A DNA stretch of 64,000 bases from Enterococcus timonensis. Its GTDB lineage: Bacteria; Bacillota; Bacilli; Lactobacillales; Enterococcaceae. The notes beneath the pieces are model-generated. The model saw only the letters and a list, made by a program, of their open reading frames with translations. It made no database searches and was not told the DNA's origin. The stretch covers positions 1-64,000 of the forward strand of contig NZ_FNVY01000002.1 of the NCBI RefSeq assembly GCF_900104595.1, written 5' to 3'. The position numbers were made by a program, and so were the translations under genes. Of this stretch, positions 30,266-39,683 are shown one piece after another. Position 1 is the first letter of the stretch, and every line of letters begins with the position of its first letter.

Positions 30266-32419
30266 ATGCAAAAAGAAAATTTAGAAAATCTTCTTTCCAC
30301 CATGACTTTAGCCGAGAAAATTGGGCAGTTAGTGCAGCTAACGCCTAATTTTTTTGAAGAAACGGGGGCAACTGGTGAAATTACGGGGCCGTTAGAAGAG
30401 ATGGGGATGACTGAAGACGAGCTGTACACCATTGGTTCGGTTCTTGGAACGCATACGAAAGAAGAAGTTTTAGCGATTCAAAAAAGTTATTTAGAAAAGA
30501 GCCGCTTGAAAATTCCGCTAGTTTTTATGGCTGATGTGATTCACGGGTACGAAACGATTTTTCCAGTGCCGCTAGCACTTGCTTCAAGTTTTAATCCGGA
30601 ACTCATTGAAAAAGTGGCTAGCTATTCAGCCAAAGAAACAGTGGAAGCGGGCGTTCATGTGACGTTTTCTCCCATGGTGGACTTGGTGCGCGATCCGCGT
30701 TGGGGTCGGGTGATGGAAGCGACGGGTGAAGATCCATTGTTAAATAGTCGATTGGGTGCAGCTTTTGTTCGTGGCTACCAAGGGGCGCCTGAAAAATTGG
30801 CGGAAGATTTTTCAAAAATCGCCGCCTGTGTGAAACATTTTGCAGGATACGGGGCGGCTGAAGGTGGTCGTGATTACAATACGGTGGATCTTTCTACGTT
30901 GAATCTTTACGAAAATTATTTGCCAAGTTTTAAAGCAGCAATTGATGCTGGGGCGAAACTTGTTATGACGAGTTTTAACGTGATGCAAGGTATTCCGTCG
31001 ACCGCCAATCGTTGGTTATTGAAAAATGTTTTGCGTGATCATTTGGATTTTTCTGGTCTGGTAATTTCTGATTGGGGAGCCGTCCGAGAATTGGTGCCTC
31101 ATCGCATTGCATCGGATTTAAAAGTTGCTGCTGAACTTTCTTTAAACGCCGGCTGTGATATGGATATGATGAGTAATGCTTATATGAAAAATTTGGCCGA
31201 GTTAGTAGCTGAAGGAAAAGTTTTAGAAGCGGATGTTGATCAATCTGTGCTGCATGTTCTAGAATTGAAAAATGATTTGGGCTTATTTGAAGATCCTTAT
31301 CGTGGATTAATGGCTGAAAGTCAAAAAATCACCGCGGGATCTGAAATCCGTCAAGTGGCTAGAGAAGCGGCTAGTCAAAGTATGGTTTTATTGAAAAACG
31401 AAAAAAATATTTTGCCACTCAATTCACAACAAAAAGTGGCATTAGTCGGTCCAATGGCTGAAAGTCAAGATGTTTTAGGCGCCTGGTCATGGATAGGCAA
31501 AACGGAGCAGGCGGTGAATTTGGCAACTGGTTTAAAAAAAGTTTTGCCAGAATTAACTGTTGTGGGGACAAGTGATCGGCTGAAATTTTCCGAAAAAGAA
31601 TTAGCGGATATGTTTATCGCCGCTAAACATGCCGACGTGGTCATCGTCGCTTTAGGAGAAAGTTCGCTGGAATCTGGCGAAGCTACCAGCAAAGGGGATA
31701 TCAGTTTACCGAAATCGCAAATGAATTTGCTGAAAAAAATTTCCGAAATTAATCCGCAAGTTGTCACCGTCCTTTTTAACGGTCGGCCGATAATTTTAGG
31801 CGAAGTTGTGGCAAGTGCGCAAGCTGTCCTGGAAGGATTTTTCCCAGGAAGTGAAGCTGGAAATTCCTTAGCCGATGTGTTAACAGGCGTAGTTGCGCCG
31901 ACTGGCAAGTTACCTATGAGTTATCCAGTAAGTGTCGGACAAATTCCCGTTCACTATGATGAATTATCCACTGGTCGACCACTAACGGAAAATTATGGCG
32001 GCGGCGGATATGTTTCATTTTATTTGGATCAACCGAACGCACCGCTGTTCCCATTTGGTTACGGGCTAACTTATGGCGCGCTAGAAATTTCTGAGGTGAA
32101 TTTTACTGAGAAAATGAGTGACGAACTGCCTGTTAAAATTTTCCTTAAAAATGATGGTCCAACAGCAGTCACAGAAACGCTCCAGTTATATGTTCAAGAT
32201 TGTTACGGAACTGTCGCTTTACCGAAGCGCCGTTTGCGGGAATTTACCAAAGTTACCGTCGCTGCAAATAGTAGCGAAGTCGTGACATTGAACTTAAAAC
32301 CAGCCGATCTTTCTTACGTGCATTCTGATTTAGAAAATTTTGCTGACCCTGGTGAATTTGAAATATTTGTAGGCTTTGATTCCAATGCCGAAAGTTTCGG
32401 AAAATTTGAATTGATTTAA
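30266..32419 (+). CDS. Glycoside hydrolase family 3 beta-glucosidase
   Basis: A 717-aa cytoplasmic enzyme releasing glucose from beta-gluco-oligosaccharide ends. Order: N-terminal GH3 barrel with KHFAGYGAAEGGRDYNT, nucleophile Asp269 in VISDWGAV, the alpha/beta C-domain (LPLNSQQKVALVGP), PYGYGLTY-like LFPFGYGLTYG, and a fibronectin III-like end. No signal peptide. ATG at 30266 follows TAGGTGA; a GTG nine nt earlier overlaps that site. It is the last gene of the locus, closed by a terminator. Confidence 0.9.
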   Translation: MQKENLENLLSTMTLAEKIGQLVQLTPNFFEETGATGEITGPLEEMGMTEDELYTIGSVLGTHTKEEVLAIQKSYLEKSRLKIPLVFMADVIHGYETIFPVPLALASSFNPELIEKVASYSAKETVEAGVHVTFSPMVDLVRDPRWGRVMEATGEDPLLNSRLGAAFVRGYQGAPEKLAEDFSKIAACVKHFAGYGAAEGGRDYNTVDLSTLNLYENYLPSFKAAIDAGAKLVMTSFNVMQGIPSTANRWLLKNVLRDHLDFSGLVISDWGAVRELVPHRIASDLKVAAELSLNAGCDMDMMSNAYMKNLAELVAEGKVLEADVDQSVLHVLELKNDLGLFEDPYRGLMAESQKITAGSEIRQVAREAASQSMVLLKNEKNILPLNSQQKVALVGPMAESQDVLGAWSWIGKTEQAVNLATGLKKVLPELTVVGTSDRLKFSEKELADMFIAAKHADVVIVALGESSLESGEATSKGDISLPKSQMNLLKKISEINPQVVTVLFNGRPIILGEVVASAQAVLEGFFPGSEAGNSLADVLTGVVAPTGKLPMSYPVSVGQIPVHYDELSTGRPLTENYGGGGYVSFYLDQPNAPLFPFGYGLTYGALEISEVNFTEKMSDELPVKIFLKNDGPTAVTETLQLYVQDCYGTVALPKRRLREFTKVTVAANSSEVVTLNLKPADLSYVHSDLENFADPGEFEIFVGFDSNAESFGKFELI

Positions 32420-32426
32420 CTAAAAT

Positions 32427-32462
32427 GATCACTCAATCTTGTCTGTTGAGTGGTCTTTTTTT
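32427..32462 (+). terminator. Rho-independent terminator of the beta-glucoside locus
   Basis: GATCACTCAA / TTGAGTGGTC stem, 9-nt loop, seven T. Confidence 0.92.
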
Positions 32463-32513
32463 GTACTAAAGCGACTTTATCTTGATGATTTTCGACATTA
32501 GACAAGCGTTTGA

Positions 32514-32529
32514 TTGGAAACGGCTTTAT
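32514..32529 (+). promoter_or_regulatory. Candidate cre site in front of a gene remnant
   Basis: TTGGAAACGGCTTTAT fits the cre consensus with two mismatches. It precedes a broken reading frame, so it may be the relic of a lost sugar-metabolism promoter. Confidence 0.35.
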
Positions 32530-32570
32530 TTCTAGTTAAAATGAAGAAAATTAAGGCGGAGGTTAAGACG

Positions 32571-32676
32571 ATGGCAAAAAAAGCAGATCATTATTTTTTA
32601 GTGGATCCTTGGAAGATGCGCTCCTTTAAAAGATATTCTAATTCAAAGCGATGAAAAAAATAATGGGGCAATCTAG
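32571..32676 (+). pseudogene. Decayed 5' gene fragment
   Basis: GGCGGAGG precedes an ATG whose frame reads MAKKADHYFLVDPWKMRSF and ends after 27 codons. Another frame from about 32623 reads LKDILIQSDEKNNGAI to a stop at 32674-32676, as if further frameshifts had occurred. The start recalls N-termini of sugar phosphorylases (VDPWK), but this is too short to assign. About 250 bp of A/T-rich sequence without genes follows (32677-32925). Confidence 0.4.
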
Positions 32677-32925
32677 TTAATTTCACGAATTTTTTCACAA
32701 ATTTTTCTTTTAAGTTTTTGAGATAGACATAAATATTTACCTGCATATAAATTGCCTGCCTTTAATTTTTCTCGAAAATTTAATGTTTAATCATGTTATT
32801 TAGGACAGAAGAGAGGCCACTTGCGCCAAGAGTATTCAAATTTTGCGGATAATATTATATGATTTAGACAAATAAAAAGAAAGGAAAACATTTTCAAAAA
32901 ATATCATTTAAAAGGGAGGGAATTT

Positions 32926-33342
32926 ATGAGAAAAAAAGCGAATCATTGTTTCGTTGATATTAATACTTCCTTTATTATTCGGTTGTTTTAATAATGAGAA
33001 GAAAATCACAGCAAAAGAAATTGAGAAAATACAGTTATCTATTTCGTATATACAAACTGATGGTAAAAAGATAGATTTGAGAGAAGAAGTTTATGTTAAG
33101 GAGGGGGGAAGCCTTCTACTAGAAATGACTAATGTGCCCGATACACTACAAGGAAATTTATTGATTGATGAACGGTCCGAGATGAAGCTAATCGCAGGTT
33201 CTAGTAAGGAGTATTCGTTTAAAATCTAGGAGAAATAATTCCCCAGCTAGCTAGTGGTCCACATTTTGTGACCATTGTTTCAGAAAACGGGAAAATACTA
33301 CTTTCAAAAAAATATTTGGTTACGTATGATGCTGCCCCTTAA
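32926..33342 (+). pseudogene. Lipoprotein gene with two compensating A-run frameshifts
   Basis: GGGAGGG precedes ATG 32926. Seven A at 32931-32937 throw the frame off; with six A the start reads MRKKRIIVSLILILPLLFGC, a perfect lipoprotein signal with lipobox LFGC. The central frame is open to TAG at 33227-33229, where one more A in AAAA (33221-33224) would continue as NLGEIIPQLASGPHF to SKKYLVTYDAAP and stop at 33340-33342. The total of 417 nt is exactly 139 codons. The family is unknown; the protein would be a small surface lipoprotein. Either a pseudogene, slippage-controlled, or base-calling error. Confidence 0.65.
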
Positions 33343-33344
33343 AT

Positions 33345-33390
33345 AAAAAACTTCAAAATCCCATTTATTTGAGATTTTGAAGTTTTTTTA
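33345..33390. terminator. Bidirectional terminator
   Basis: AAAAAACTTCAAAATC / GATTTTGAAGTTTTTT, 12-nt loop, A- and T-runs on both sides. It sits between the lipoprotein remnant and yfhO, whose stop codon it touches. Confidence 0.9.
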
Positions 33391-35976
33391 TTTTGTTTTT
33401 TTCTTCAATAACACCACGTATCCGGCAAAAATGACTAGTGAACTTGTGGCAATGACTACACCTAATTTAAAACCGGCTGGGACGAATTTTAGTTCTAATT
33501 TGTGCGATCCTGCGGGGATTTCTAAAGTGAGAAAGGCATTTTTAAAGTCTTTGATGGGAATTTTTTTGCCGTCTAGATAAGCTTGCCAACCAAGATCGTA
33601 AGGAATAGTAGTAAATAATGTTTGGTCTTCAGCCGTTTCAATAGTGGCGACAGCGCCGTTATTTTCCATAGTAAAATCGACACTATTTGCTTGAATATTT
33701 TCAGCAGAGCGTACGTAAGCAGCGGTATCTAGCAGGACGATTTTTGGTTTCATAAAAGTAACACTTGGGGTGCCGTACAAATTCAAAACAAAATCAATCG
33801 TCGTTTCTTCGGAGTAATTGCCCAAATCATAATATTGACCGGAAATATTGATTTGCGATTTATGCGTTTCGCCATTGATTAAAATGGCCGCGGTGGAACT
33901 TTCTAACTCGGCAAAATTCATTGGATACAAACTTAAGTAAGCTTGCTTACCGGCTGGAACCGTTACTTGAAAATGAATATCTTTGCCGACATTACTAGTT
34001 TCTTCGGCGTAAGTGACGCTACTATTTGTCTTAGTTACTTTTGTATTTTCAGTGGACGTTTCAACCGGCTCAATGAGTTGATAAAATGTTTCTTGCGTGC
34101 CGGCCAAAGCGTTAAATAAATTTGTTTGGCTAGTGAGATTATCGAGCTCGGGAAAATCGACATCGTAAATTGTCTGATCCGTTAAAATGCCAAGTCCGGC
34201 GGCGTATTGATTTTCAAAAAGTTTATAAGTATTAGCGACACTTGTTTGGGTGAAGCCGAATTTACTCAATTGATTTTGCGAAATATTATAGCGGACACCC
34301 AGCAAATTATCCATTAGCAACGTGTTATTGGCGTAACGAATATTTAAATTGGTGCCGCGGGAGCGAAAGCCCAGCTCATTGAGTAAACTCGACGAATTGC
34401 GATTGCGAATCGAAGAAAACATGGAAACGCCGGAATACCCGTAATTAAAACTATCATTACTGGAAACGCCGTTGAGATTTTCTAAGCGGAAAAATTGATT
34501 TTGTCCTTCATTTTCATCCGCATCTGTCACTAGTTGCTTAATATCTGGATACGGTTCGGTGTAAAGGGAGCGCGAGGCGTAATTCCAATCATCCAAAATC
34601 CCTTTAATCATCCCGCCGCTATTGAGCATAGCTTCGGCGATCATCAGCGCAGCCAAGGCGCGGGTCCAAGATTTTTGATCGAGCAAACGCAATTTGCCAC
34701 TGGTGAACACTAAACAATACAGCAGCAAAAAACTAAGCGACAGCACCACCGACCAAATGCTTAAATAAGGATAACTTTTGCTAAAAAAGATTTTAATCAA
34801 AAGGAAAATCAGCGCTAAGCTAAGAAAAATTCCTGCAATAAGAAAATAATCTCGCCACTCAACTAGCCGGAAACTCCGCAGTGCTAAGGCAATGACTAGA
34901 AAGGAAAAAACAAAACTGTACCGGAATAAGAACATATTGGGCGCGTGCATCCCGTGCCAAAATAAATTCATAGGTACAATATAAAAACTAGCGCCAATCA
35001 CGGCAAAAAGTCCGGCGAAAATAATTTTATTTCTGGCGGGAATTTTTCTTGAGAAAAAATAAAAAAGACAAAAAACTAAAGGAATCAAACCAATATAAAT
35101 AAAAGGAATCGAGCCGTATTTCGTCGTGTCGTAAACGCCGATCATATTTTTTACTAGTAAATCTAAAGGCGCCGTAGCTTCGGTTTTTAATTTGGTAATG
35201 GTGGAAAATGCCTCGCCGTTAGTTCGCAGATCCAGATACGTGGGCAAAATAATTAACATCGCCGCACCGCCAGCAGTTAGCGACGTTAGCAAGTATTGAG
35301 CGATTTTTCGTTTGGCCCAAGCCCAATGCAAAATCGTGCGGGCGACAAAATACAAAAAGGAAAACAGTCCGGCCATAAAGCCAAAATAAAAATTTGACGT
35401 AAATAATAAAAAGTAGCTGACAAAAAGCAAGAGCGGTCGGCCTTCATCTTGGATTTTTTCAATCCCCATAATGACAAGCGGCAAATAAATAAAAGCGTCT
35501 AGCCACATAATTAATTCCGAATGGGCGGTAATGAAACTCATTAAAGCATAAGTTGTAGAAAAGCTGACTGTGACTGCCGTGGATAATTTAAAGCGTCTGG
35601 CGTAATAAAAAAACGTCAGCCCCGCCAGTCCGATTTTAATAATGGTTAAAAAATAAAGCGCATCGGGCATCATTTGGTTGGGGAAAAAAATCACTAATGG
35701 CGTCAATAAGCCACCTAAATAATAAGCCGCCAGCGCAAAAAAATTCAGTCCTAAACTAGTATGCCAAGAATAAAATAATCCTTGGTCGCCTAGCAACATA
35801 TTGCGAAAACTAGCGTGAAAGTTGGAAAACTGCGAGAAAGCATCAGAAGCGAGAATGCTCCGTGTGCTCCCAGGATAAATGCCAGTAAATAAATAAATAA
35901 TTACCATCGCCAAAAACGGCGTAAAAAAAGCCAGCAGTGCCCCGCGATTTACACGGGGTAAAATATTATTTTTCAT
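33388..35976 (-). CDS. yfhO: YfhO-family polytopic membrane protein
   Basis: An 862-aa membrane protein with about 12-13 hydrophobic helices in the first 480 residues, then a large extracellular beta-rich domain and a final C-terminal helix (LGVVIATSSLVIFAGYVVLL). This is the YfhO architecture; in Bacillus and Listeria, YfhO proteins take part in glycosylating lipoteichoic or other wall polymers using lipid-linked sugars. The N-terminal LASDAFSQFSNFHASF resembles the conserved first loop. GAGGAG precedes the ATG. It is a single gene facing dut across about 200 bp. Confidence 0.85.
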   Translation of the reverse strand: MKNNILPRVNRGALLAFFTPFLAMVIIYLFTGIYPGSTRSILASDAFSQFSNFHASFRNMLLGDQGLFYSWHTSLGLNFFALAAYYLGGLLTPLVIFFPNQMMPDALYFLTIIKIGLAGLTFFYYARRFKLSTAVTVSFSTTYALMSFITAHSELIMWLDAFIYLPLVIMGIEKIQDEGRPLLLFVSYFLLFTSNFYFGFMAGLFSFLYFVARTILHWAWAKRKIAQYLLTSLTAGGAAMLIILPTYLDLRTNGEAFSTITKLKTEATAPLDLLVKNMIGVYDTTKYGSIPFIYIGLIPLVFCLFYFFSRKIPARNKIIFAGLFAVIGASFYIVPMNLFWHGMHAPNMFLFRYSFVFSFLVIALALRSFRLVEWRDYFLIAGIFLSLALIFLLIKIFFSKSYPYLSIWSVVLSLSFLLLYCLVFTSGKLRLLDQKSWTRALAALMIAEAMLNSGGMIKGILDDWNYASRSLYTEPYPDIKQLVTDADENEGQNQFFRLENLNGVSSNDSFNYGYSGVSMFSSIRNRNSSSLLNELGFRSRGTNLNIRYANNTLLMDNLLGVRYNISQNQLSKFGFTQTSVANTYKLFENQYAAGLGILTDQTIYDVDFPELDNLTSQTNLFNALAGTQETFYQLIEPVETSTENTKVTKTNSSVTYAEETSNVGKDIHFQVTVPAGKQAYLSLYPMNFAELESSTAAILINGETHKSQINISGQYYDLGNYSEETTIDFVLNLYGTPSVTFMKPKIVLLDTAAYVRSAENIQANSVDFTMENNGAVATIETAEDQTLFTTIPYDLGWQAYLDGKKIPIKDFKNAFLTLEIPAGSHKLELKFVPAGFKLGVVIATSSLVIFAGYVVLLKKKTK

Positions 35977-36129
35977 GAAAAACTCCTCAAATTTGTTACT
36001 ATTAGTGTATCACAAGGGTGAATTTTGCGGGTGAATTTTTTGTTACTTTTTGGCGTTTCTAAAAGCTTGCTTAAAAATTTTCTTTTCCCTTAAATTGAAG
36101 GTTGAAACCCGCTTATTTCCCTAGTCTTA

Positions 36130-36138
36130 TGGTAAACT
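36130..36138 (+). promoter_or_regulatory. Possible extended -10 of dut
   Basis: TGGTAAACT fits an extended -10 (TGN plus TAAACT). No good -35 is visible. Confidence 0.35.
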
Positions 36139-36209
36139 AGAAACAGTATAAAAAACTTTTTTAAGGGGGAATTTTTATAAATACAAAAAAAAATCGTGGC
36201 TTTGAAGTA

Positions 36210-36662
36210 GTGACCGAATTTATCACACAAGAAATTCAATTACCAACGCGGGCTACTAAAGCGTCGGCTGGTTACGATTTTAAAGCTGCCCAAAAAGTGG
36301 TGGTCCCCAGTTTATTTGCCGCGTTGTCCCGTGGTGAAAAAATCGCACCAACTTTAGTGCCGACCGGCGTTAAAGCCTTTATGCCAGAAGACGAATATTT
36401 AGCGCTCGTCATTCGTTCATCAAATTCCTTAAAACGCGGTCTTAGCATGCCCAATGGAATTGGGATTGTCGACAGCGATTATTACAATGCACCAGCTAAT
36501 GAAGGGCATATTTTTTTTCAGTTGATTAATTTTGGCACAGAAGATGTTGTGATTGAAAAAGGCGAACGCATTGGTCAAGGTATTTTCCACAAATATTTTT
36601 TAACAGACGACGATTCCACCGATACAGCGCGTACTGGCGGCTTTGGTTCGTCAGGAAAGTGA
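36210..36662 (+). CDS. dut: dUTP diphosphatase (dUTPase)
   Basis: Hydrolyses dUTP to dUMP, keeping uracil out of DNA. Motifs in order: ATKASAGYDF, VIRSSNSLKRGL, NGIGIVDSDYY, ERIGQGIF and RTGGFGSSGK, which are the trimeric dUTPase motifs 1-5. Coordinates use the first accepted start (GTG 36210), but the frame is open back to ATA 36177, which has AAGGGGGA 6 nt upstream and would add NTKKNRGFEVV, residues that enterococcal homologues appear to have. The true start may thus be ATA, giving 161 aa. It is followed after 15 bp by radA. Confidence 0.85.
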   Translation: MTEFITQEIQLPTRATKASAGYDFKAAQKVVVPSLFAALSRGEKIAPTLVPTGVKAFMPEDEYLALVIRSSNSLKRGLSMPNGIGIVDSDYYNAPANEGHIFFQLINFGTEDVVIEKGERIGQGIFHKYFLTDDDSTDTARTGGFGSSGK

Positions 36663-36677
36663 GTGAGTAAGTAAGCG

Positions 36678-38042
36678 ATGGCCAAAAAAAGTAAAACAGA
36701 ATTTGTTTGTCAAAACTGCGGTTATAACTCGCCGAAATATCTCGGGCGTTGTCCAAATTGTGGCGCCTGGAATCAAATGGTGGAAGAAATTATTGCCCCA
36801 GAAAAAGAAACGCTGGCCGGACTTAAGACCGTGGCCGCTAAAGCTCAACGCCTTAAAGAAGTGAATTTGGAAAATCAACCGCGAACGAAAACGGCGATGC
36901 CAGAATTAAATCGAGTTTTAGGTGGCGGCGTGGTGCCGGGTTCTTTAGTTTTAATCGGCGGCGATCCCGGGATTGGAAAATCGACTTTACTTTTACAAGT
37001 GTCGGCTCAATTAGCAGCCAAAGCGGGGAAAGTTTTATATGTTTCTGGCGAAGAATCAGCCACGCAAATTAAAATGCGCGCCACTCGTCTCGGGGTGACG
37101 GCGGATGATTTTTATATTTATCCGGAAACTGATTTAGGATTAATTTCGCAAACGATTCAGCAGCTGAAACCAGATTTTGTCATTATTGATTCGATTCAAA
37201 CAATGCAACACCCGGAAATTACTTCAGCAGCCGGTTCCGTTTCGCAAGTGCGAGAAGTCACCGCAAGCCTGATGCAAATTGCCAAAACTAGCCAGATTGC
37301 CATCTTTATTGTAGGCCACGTCACCAAAGACGGCGCCATTGCCGGACCAAGAATGTTAGAGCATATGGTAGACACGGTTTTGTATTTTGAAGGGGAACGT
37401 CATCATACGTTTCGTATTTTGCGGGCGGTGAAAAATCGTTTCGGTTCCACCAATGAAATCGGAATTTTTGAAATGCGGGAAGAAGGATTAAAAGAAGTTT
37501 TAAATCCTTCTGAAGTTTTTTTGGAAGAAAGACTGGCGGGCTCCACCGGTTCAGCGATTGTTGTTTCCATGGAAGGAACGCGCCCGATTTTAGTAGAAAT
37601 CCAAGCGCTTGTTACGCCTACCATGTTCGGTAACGCCAAGCGCACAACGGCTGGACTTGATTACAATCGAGTCAGCTTAATTATGGCGGTTTTAGAAAAA
37701 CGAGCCGGACTATTGTTACAAAATCAAGATGCCTATTTAAAAGCGGCCGGCGGTGTGAAGTTGGACGAACCGGCGATTGATTTAGCGATTGCCGTCAGCC
37801 TTGCTTCGTCTTATCAAGAAAAAGAAACGGCTGTAAATGAATGTTTTATCGGCGAACTGGGCTTAACCGGAGAAATCCGCCGCGTCAATCGTATCGATCA
37901 ACGCTTAGGCGAAGCACAAAAACTAGGTTTCACCAAAGTTTATTTGCCAAAAAATAATCTCGACGGCCTAAAAATCCCCAAAGGCCTCACCCTAATCGGC
38001 GTATCAACAATAAGAGAAACCCTAAAAAAAGTCTTTGGATAA
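36678..38042 (+). CDS. radA: DNA repair protein RadA
   Basis: RecA-like ATPase that helps branch migration in recombination repair. The 454-aa protein has a C4 zinc finger (Cys11, 14, 25, 28), Walker [11 protein letters not shown] (94-103), the RadA motif [11 protein letters not shown] (about 253-263) and a C-terminal Lon-protease-like domain without a need for the catalytic Ser. The ribosome binding site is poor (TAAGTAAG), suggesting coupling to dut. Its stop codon abuts a three-copy repeat array. Confidence 0.95.
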   Translation: MAKKSKTEFVCQNCGYNSPKYLGRCPNCGAWNQMVEEIIAPEKETLAGLKTVAAKAQRLKEVNLENQPRTKTAMPELNRVLGGGVVPGSLVLIGGDPGIGKSTLLLQVSAQLAAKAGKVLYVSGEESATQIKMRATRLGVTADDFYIYPETDLGLISQTIQQLKPDFVIIDSIQTMQHPEITSAAGSVSQVREVTASLMQIAKTSQIAIFIVGHVTKDGAIAGPRMLEHMVDTVLYFEGERHHTFRILRAVKNRFGSTNEIGIFEMREEGLKEVLNPSEVFLEERLAGSTGSAIVVSMEGTRPILVEIQALVTPTMFGNAKRTTAGLDYNRVSLIMAVLEKRAGLLLQNQDAYLKAAGGVKLDEPAIDLAIAVSLASSYQEKETAVNECFIGELGLTGEIRRVNRIDQRLGEAQKLGFTKVYLPKNNLDGLKIPKGLTLIGVSTIRETLKKVFG

Positions 38043-38391
38043 AGGATGTGTTTTGAACGGTTAATGGCGTAGAAAATTAGGAAAATGGTGTATGAACGCA
38101 AAGCGGTCAGAAGGCATTTTATCTATTTTCCTAGCCATTGTTCAAACCACACCGAAAAAAAGGATGTCGCAAGCGCGGTTAGGGACGTGGAAAAATAGGA
38201 ATTCTGAATGCGAATGGAACATTCGCCAGAAGAATTATCTTTTTTCCTAGTCGCTGCGCTTAACACACCGAAAAAAAGGTTGTCGCAAGCGCGGTTAATG
38301 GCGTAGGAAAATAGGAAAATTTTTGAAAATTGCTTTTTGATTTTTAAATAATTTTATCTTTTTCCCTAGCCATTGCGCTTAAGACACCGTA
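38042..38391 (+). repeat. Tandem array of three structured hairpin repeats (R4a-R4c)
   Basis: Copies at 38042-38154, 38160-38270 and 38276-38391, steps of 118 and 116 bp. The first starts at the last base of the radA stop codon. Inner stems: AATGGC/GCCATT (R4a), AGGGAC/GTCGCT (R4b, one mismatch), AATGGC/GCCATT (R4c). All three bulges are GGTT. Tips: ACGC-AAA-GCG type (R4a), GCGAATG-GAA-CATTCGC type (R4b), AT-rich type (R4c). R4b is nearly identical in its tip to R2c at the other locus. Confidence 0.9.
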
Positions 38392-38456
38392 AAAAAGTTA
38401 CAACAAACAACAAACACAAAACAAAAATCTCAAAAAAACTAAAAAGGAGGATTTCT

Positions 38457-39557
38457 ATGCAAAAACGAGTGATCATGATTCTAATGATCTTACTTGGTGT
38501 TACGTTGGGCATTTCATTTTTACCGGATGCTTGGCACGCGTTACAGTTGGATAATACGAATTGGCTGAACAATGTTTTAACAAATGCGGTGCTTGGTGCT
38601 ATTATTTCTTTTATTATTGCAATGTTTTCCGCAAAATACATTGTTTCTGGGATTAAACGTATTGAAAAAGCTGTCAGCGAATTGTCCTTAACTTATTTAT
38701 TATTTGGTTCGCTGGGGGCGATTTTAGGGCTCATTATTGGGGTTTTGGTTTCCATTCCACTTTATAATGTGCCGCTGCCATTAGTTAATTTGGCTTTGCC
38801 GATTTTTATTATGGTTTTTCTTGGCTACCTCGGCTTTAAAGTGGGCACCACCCGCATTGAAGAGTGGAGTAAATTATTTGCCGGCAAGAAAAAGGAAAAA
38901 GAAGGCGAAGTGCTGGAGCGCAAAGTGGGGGATCATTTTCATAAATATAAAATTCTTGACACGTCTGTCATTATTGATGGGCGGATTTACGATATTGCTA
39001 AGACGGGCTTTTTAGAAGGCGTGCTTTTGATTCCGAATTTCGTGTTGTACGAATTGCAATATATTGCAGACTCCGGCGACTCTTTAAAGCGTGTCCGCGG
39101 TCGGCGTGGTCTAGATATTTTAAATGCTTTGCAAAAAGAAGAAGATATTTCTGTTGAAATGTACGACGGCGATTTTGAAGAAATTTCTGAAGTCGATAGT
39201 AAACTGATTAAGTTGGCCAAATTGTTAGACGGCATCGTGGTGACTAACGATTATAATTTGAATAAAGTTTCTGAATTTCAAAATGTGCCCGTGCTAAATA
39301 TTAACGCATTAGCTAACGCCGTGAAACCAGTGGTGATTCCGGGTGAAAATATGCATGTGCTAGTGGTGAAAGCCGGCACCGAGCGCCAACAAGGAGTCGC
39401 TTATCTAGATGATGGCACTATGATTGTCGTAGAAGACGGGCAACATTATATGAATCAAAATATTGAAGTTGTAGTTACAAGTGCTTTGCAAACGGCAGCC
39501 GGGCGAATGATTTTTGCTAAGCCAGTTCACGCGACTAAAAACATCGCCGAGAAATAA
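38457..39557 (+). CDS. yacL: PIN/TRAM-domain membrane protein (YacL)
   Basis: A 366-aa protein with four N-terminal membrane helices (about 5-130), then a PIN-like nuclease domain (ILDTSVIIDGRI, LDGIVVTNDYNLNKV) with the acidic metal-binding residues, and a C-terminal TRAM RNA-binding domain (VAYLDDGTMIVVE). Probably an RNA-directed enzyme at the membrane; function not established. AAGGAGG supports the ATG at 38457. In Bacillus the order is radA-disA-yacL; disA is absent here and repeats fill the gap. Confidence 0.88.
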   Translation: MQKRVIMILMILLGVTLGISFLPDAWHALQLDNTNWLNNVLTNAVLGAIISFIIAMFSAKYIVSGIKRIEKAVSELSLTYLLFGSLGAILGLIIGVLVSIPLYNVPLPLVNLALPIFIMVFLGYLGFKVGTTRIEEWSKLFAGKKKEKEGEVLERKVGDHFHKYKILDTSVIIDGRIYDIAKTGFLEGVLLIPNFVLYELQYIADSGDSLKRVRGRRGLDILNALQKEEDISVEMYDGDFEEISEVDSKLIKLAKLLDGIVVTNDYNLNKVSEFQNVPVLNINALANAVKPVVIPGENMHVLVVKAGTERQQGVAYLDDGTMIVVEDGQHYMNQNIEVVVTSALQTAAGRMIFAKPVHATKNIAEK

Positions 39558-39683
39558 AAATTTTATTGGATAAATCTCGGTGAAAGTTTGGAAAATAAAG
39601 GATTTGTCCTTTACTATTTCACTAATTAACGTTAAAATTTTCATGAAAGAGCTTGAATTAAAATAAGAAAGAGGCGTGTCTTA

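Noticed and set aside
39558-39683. T-box leader for gltX, and likewise for cysS at 41192-41382
   Set aside because: No T-box consensus, no specifier stem and no terminator/antiterminator pair was found in either gap.
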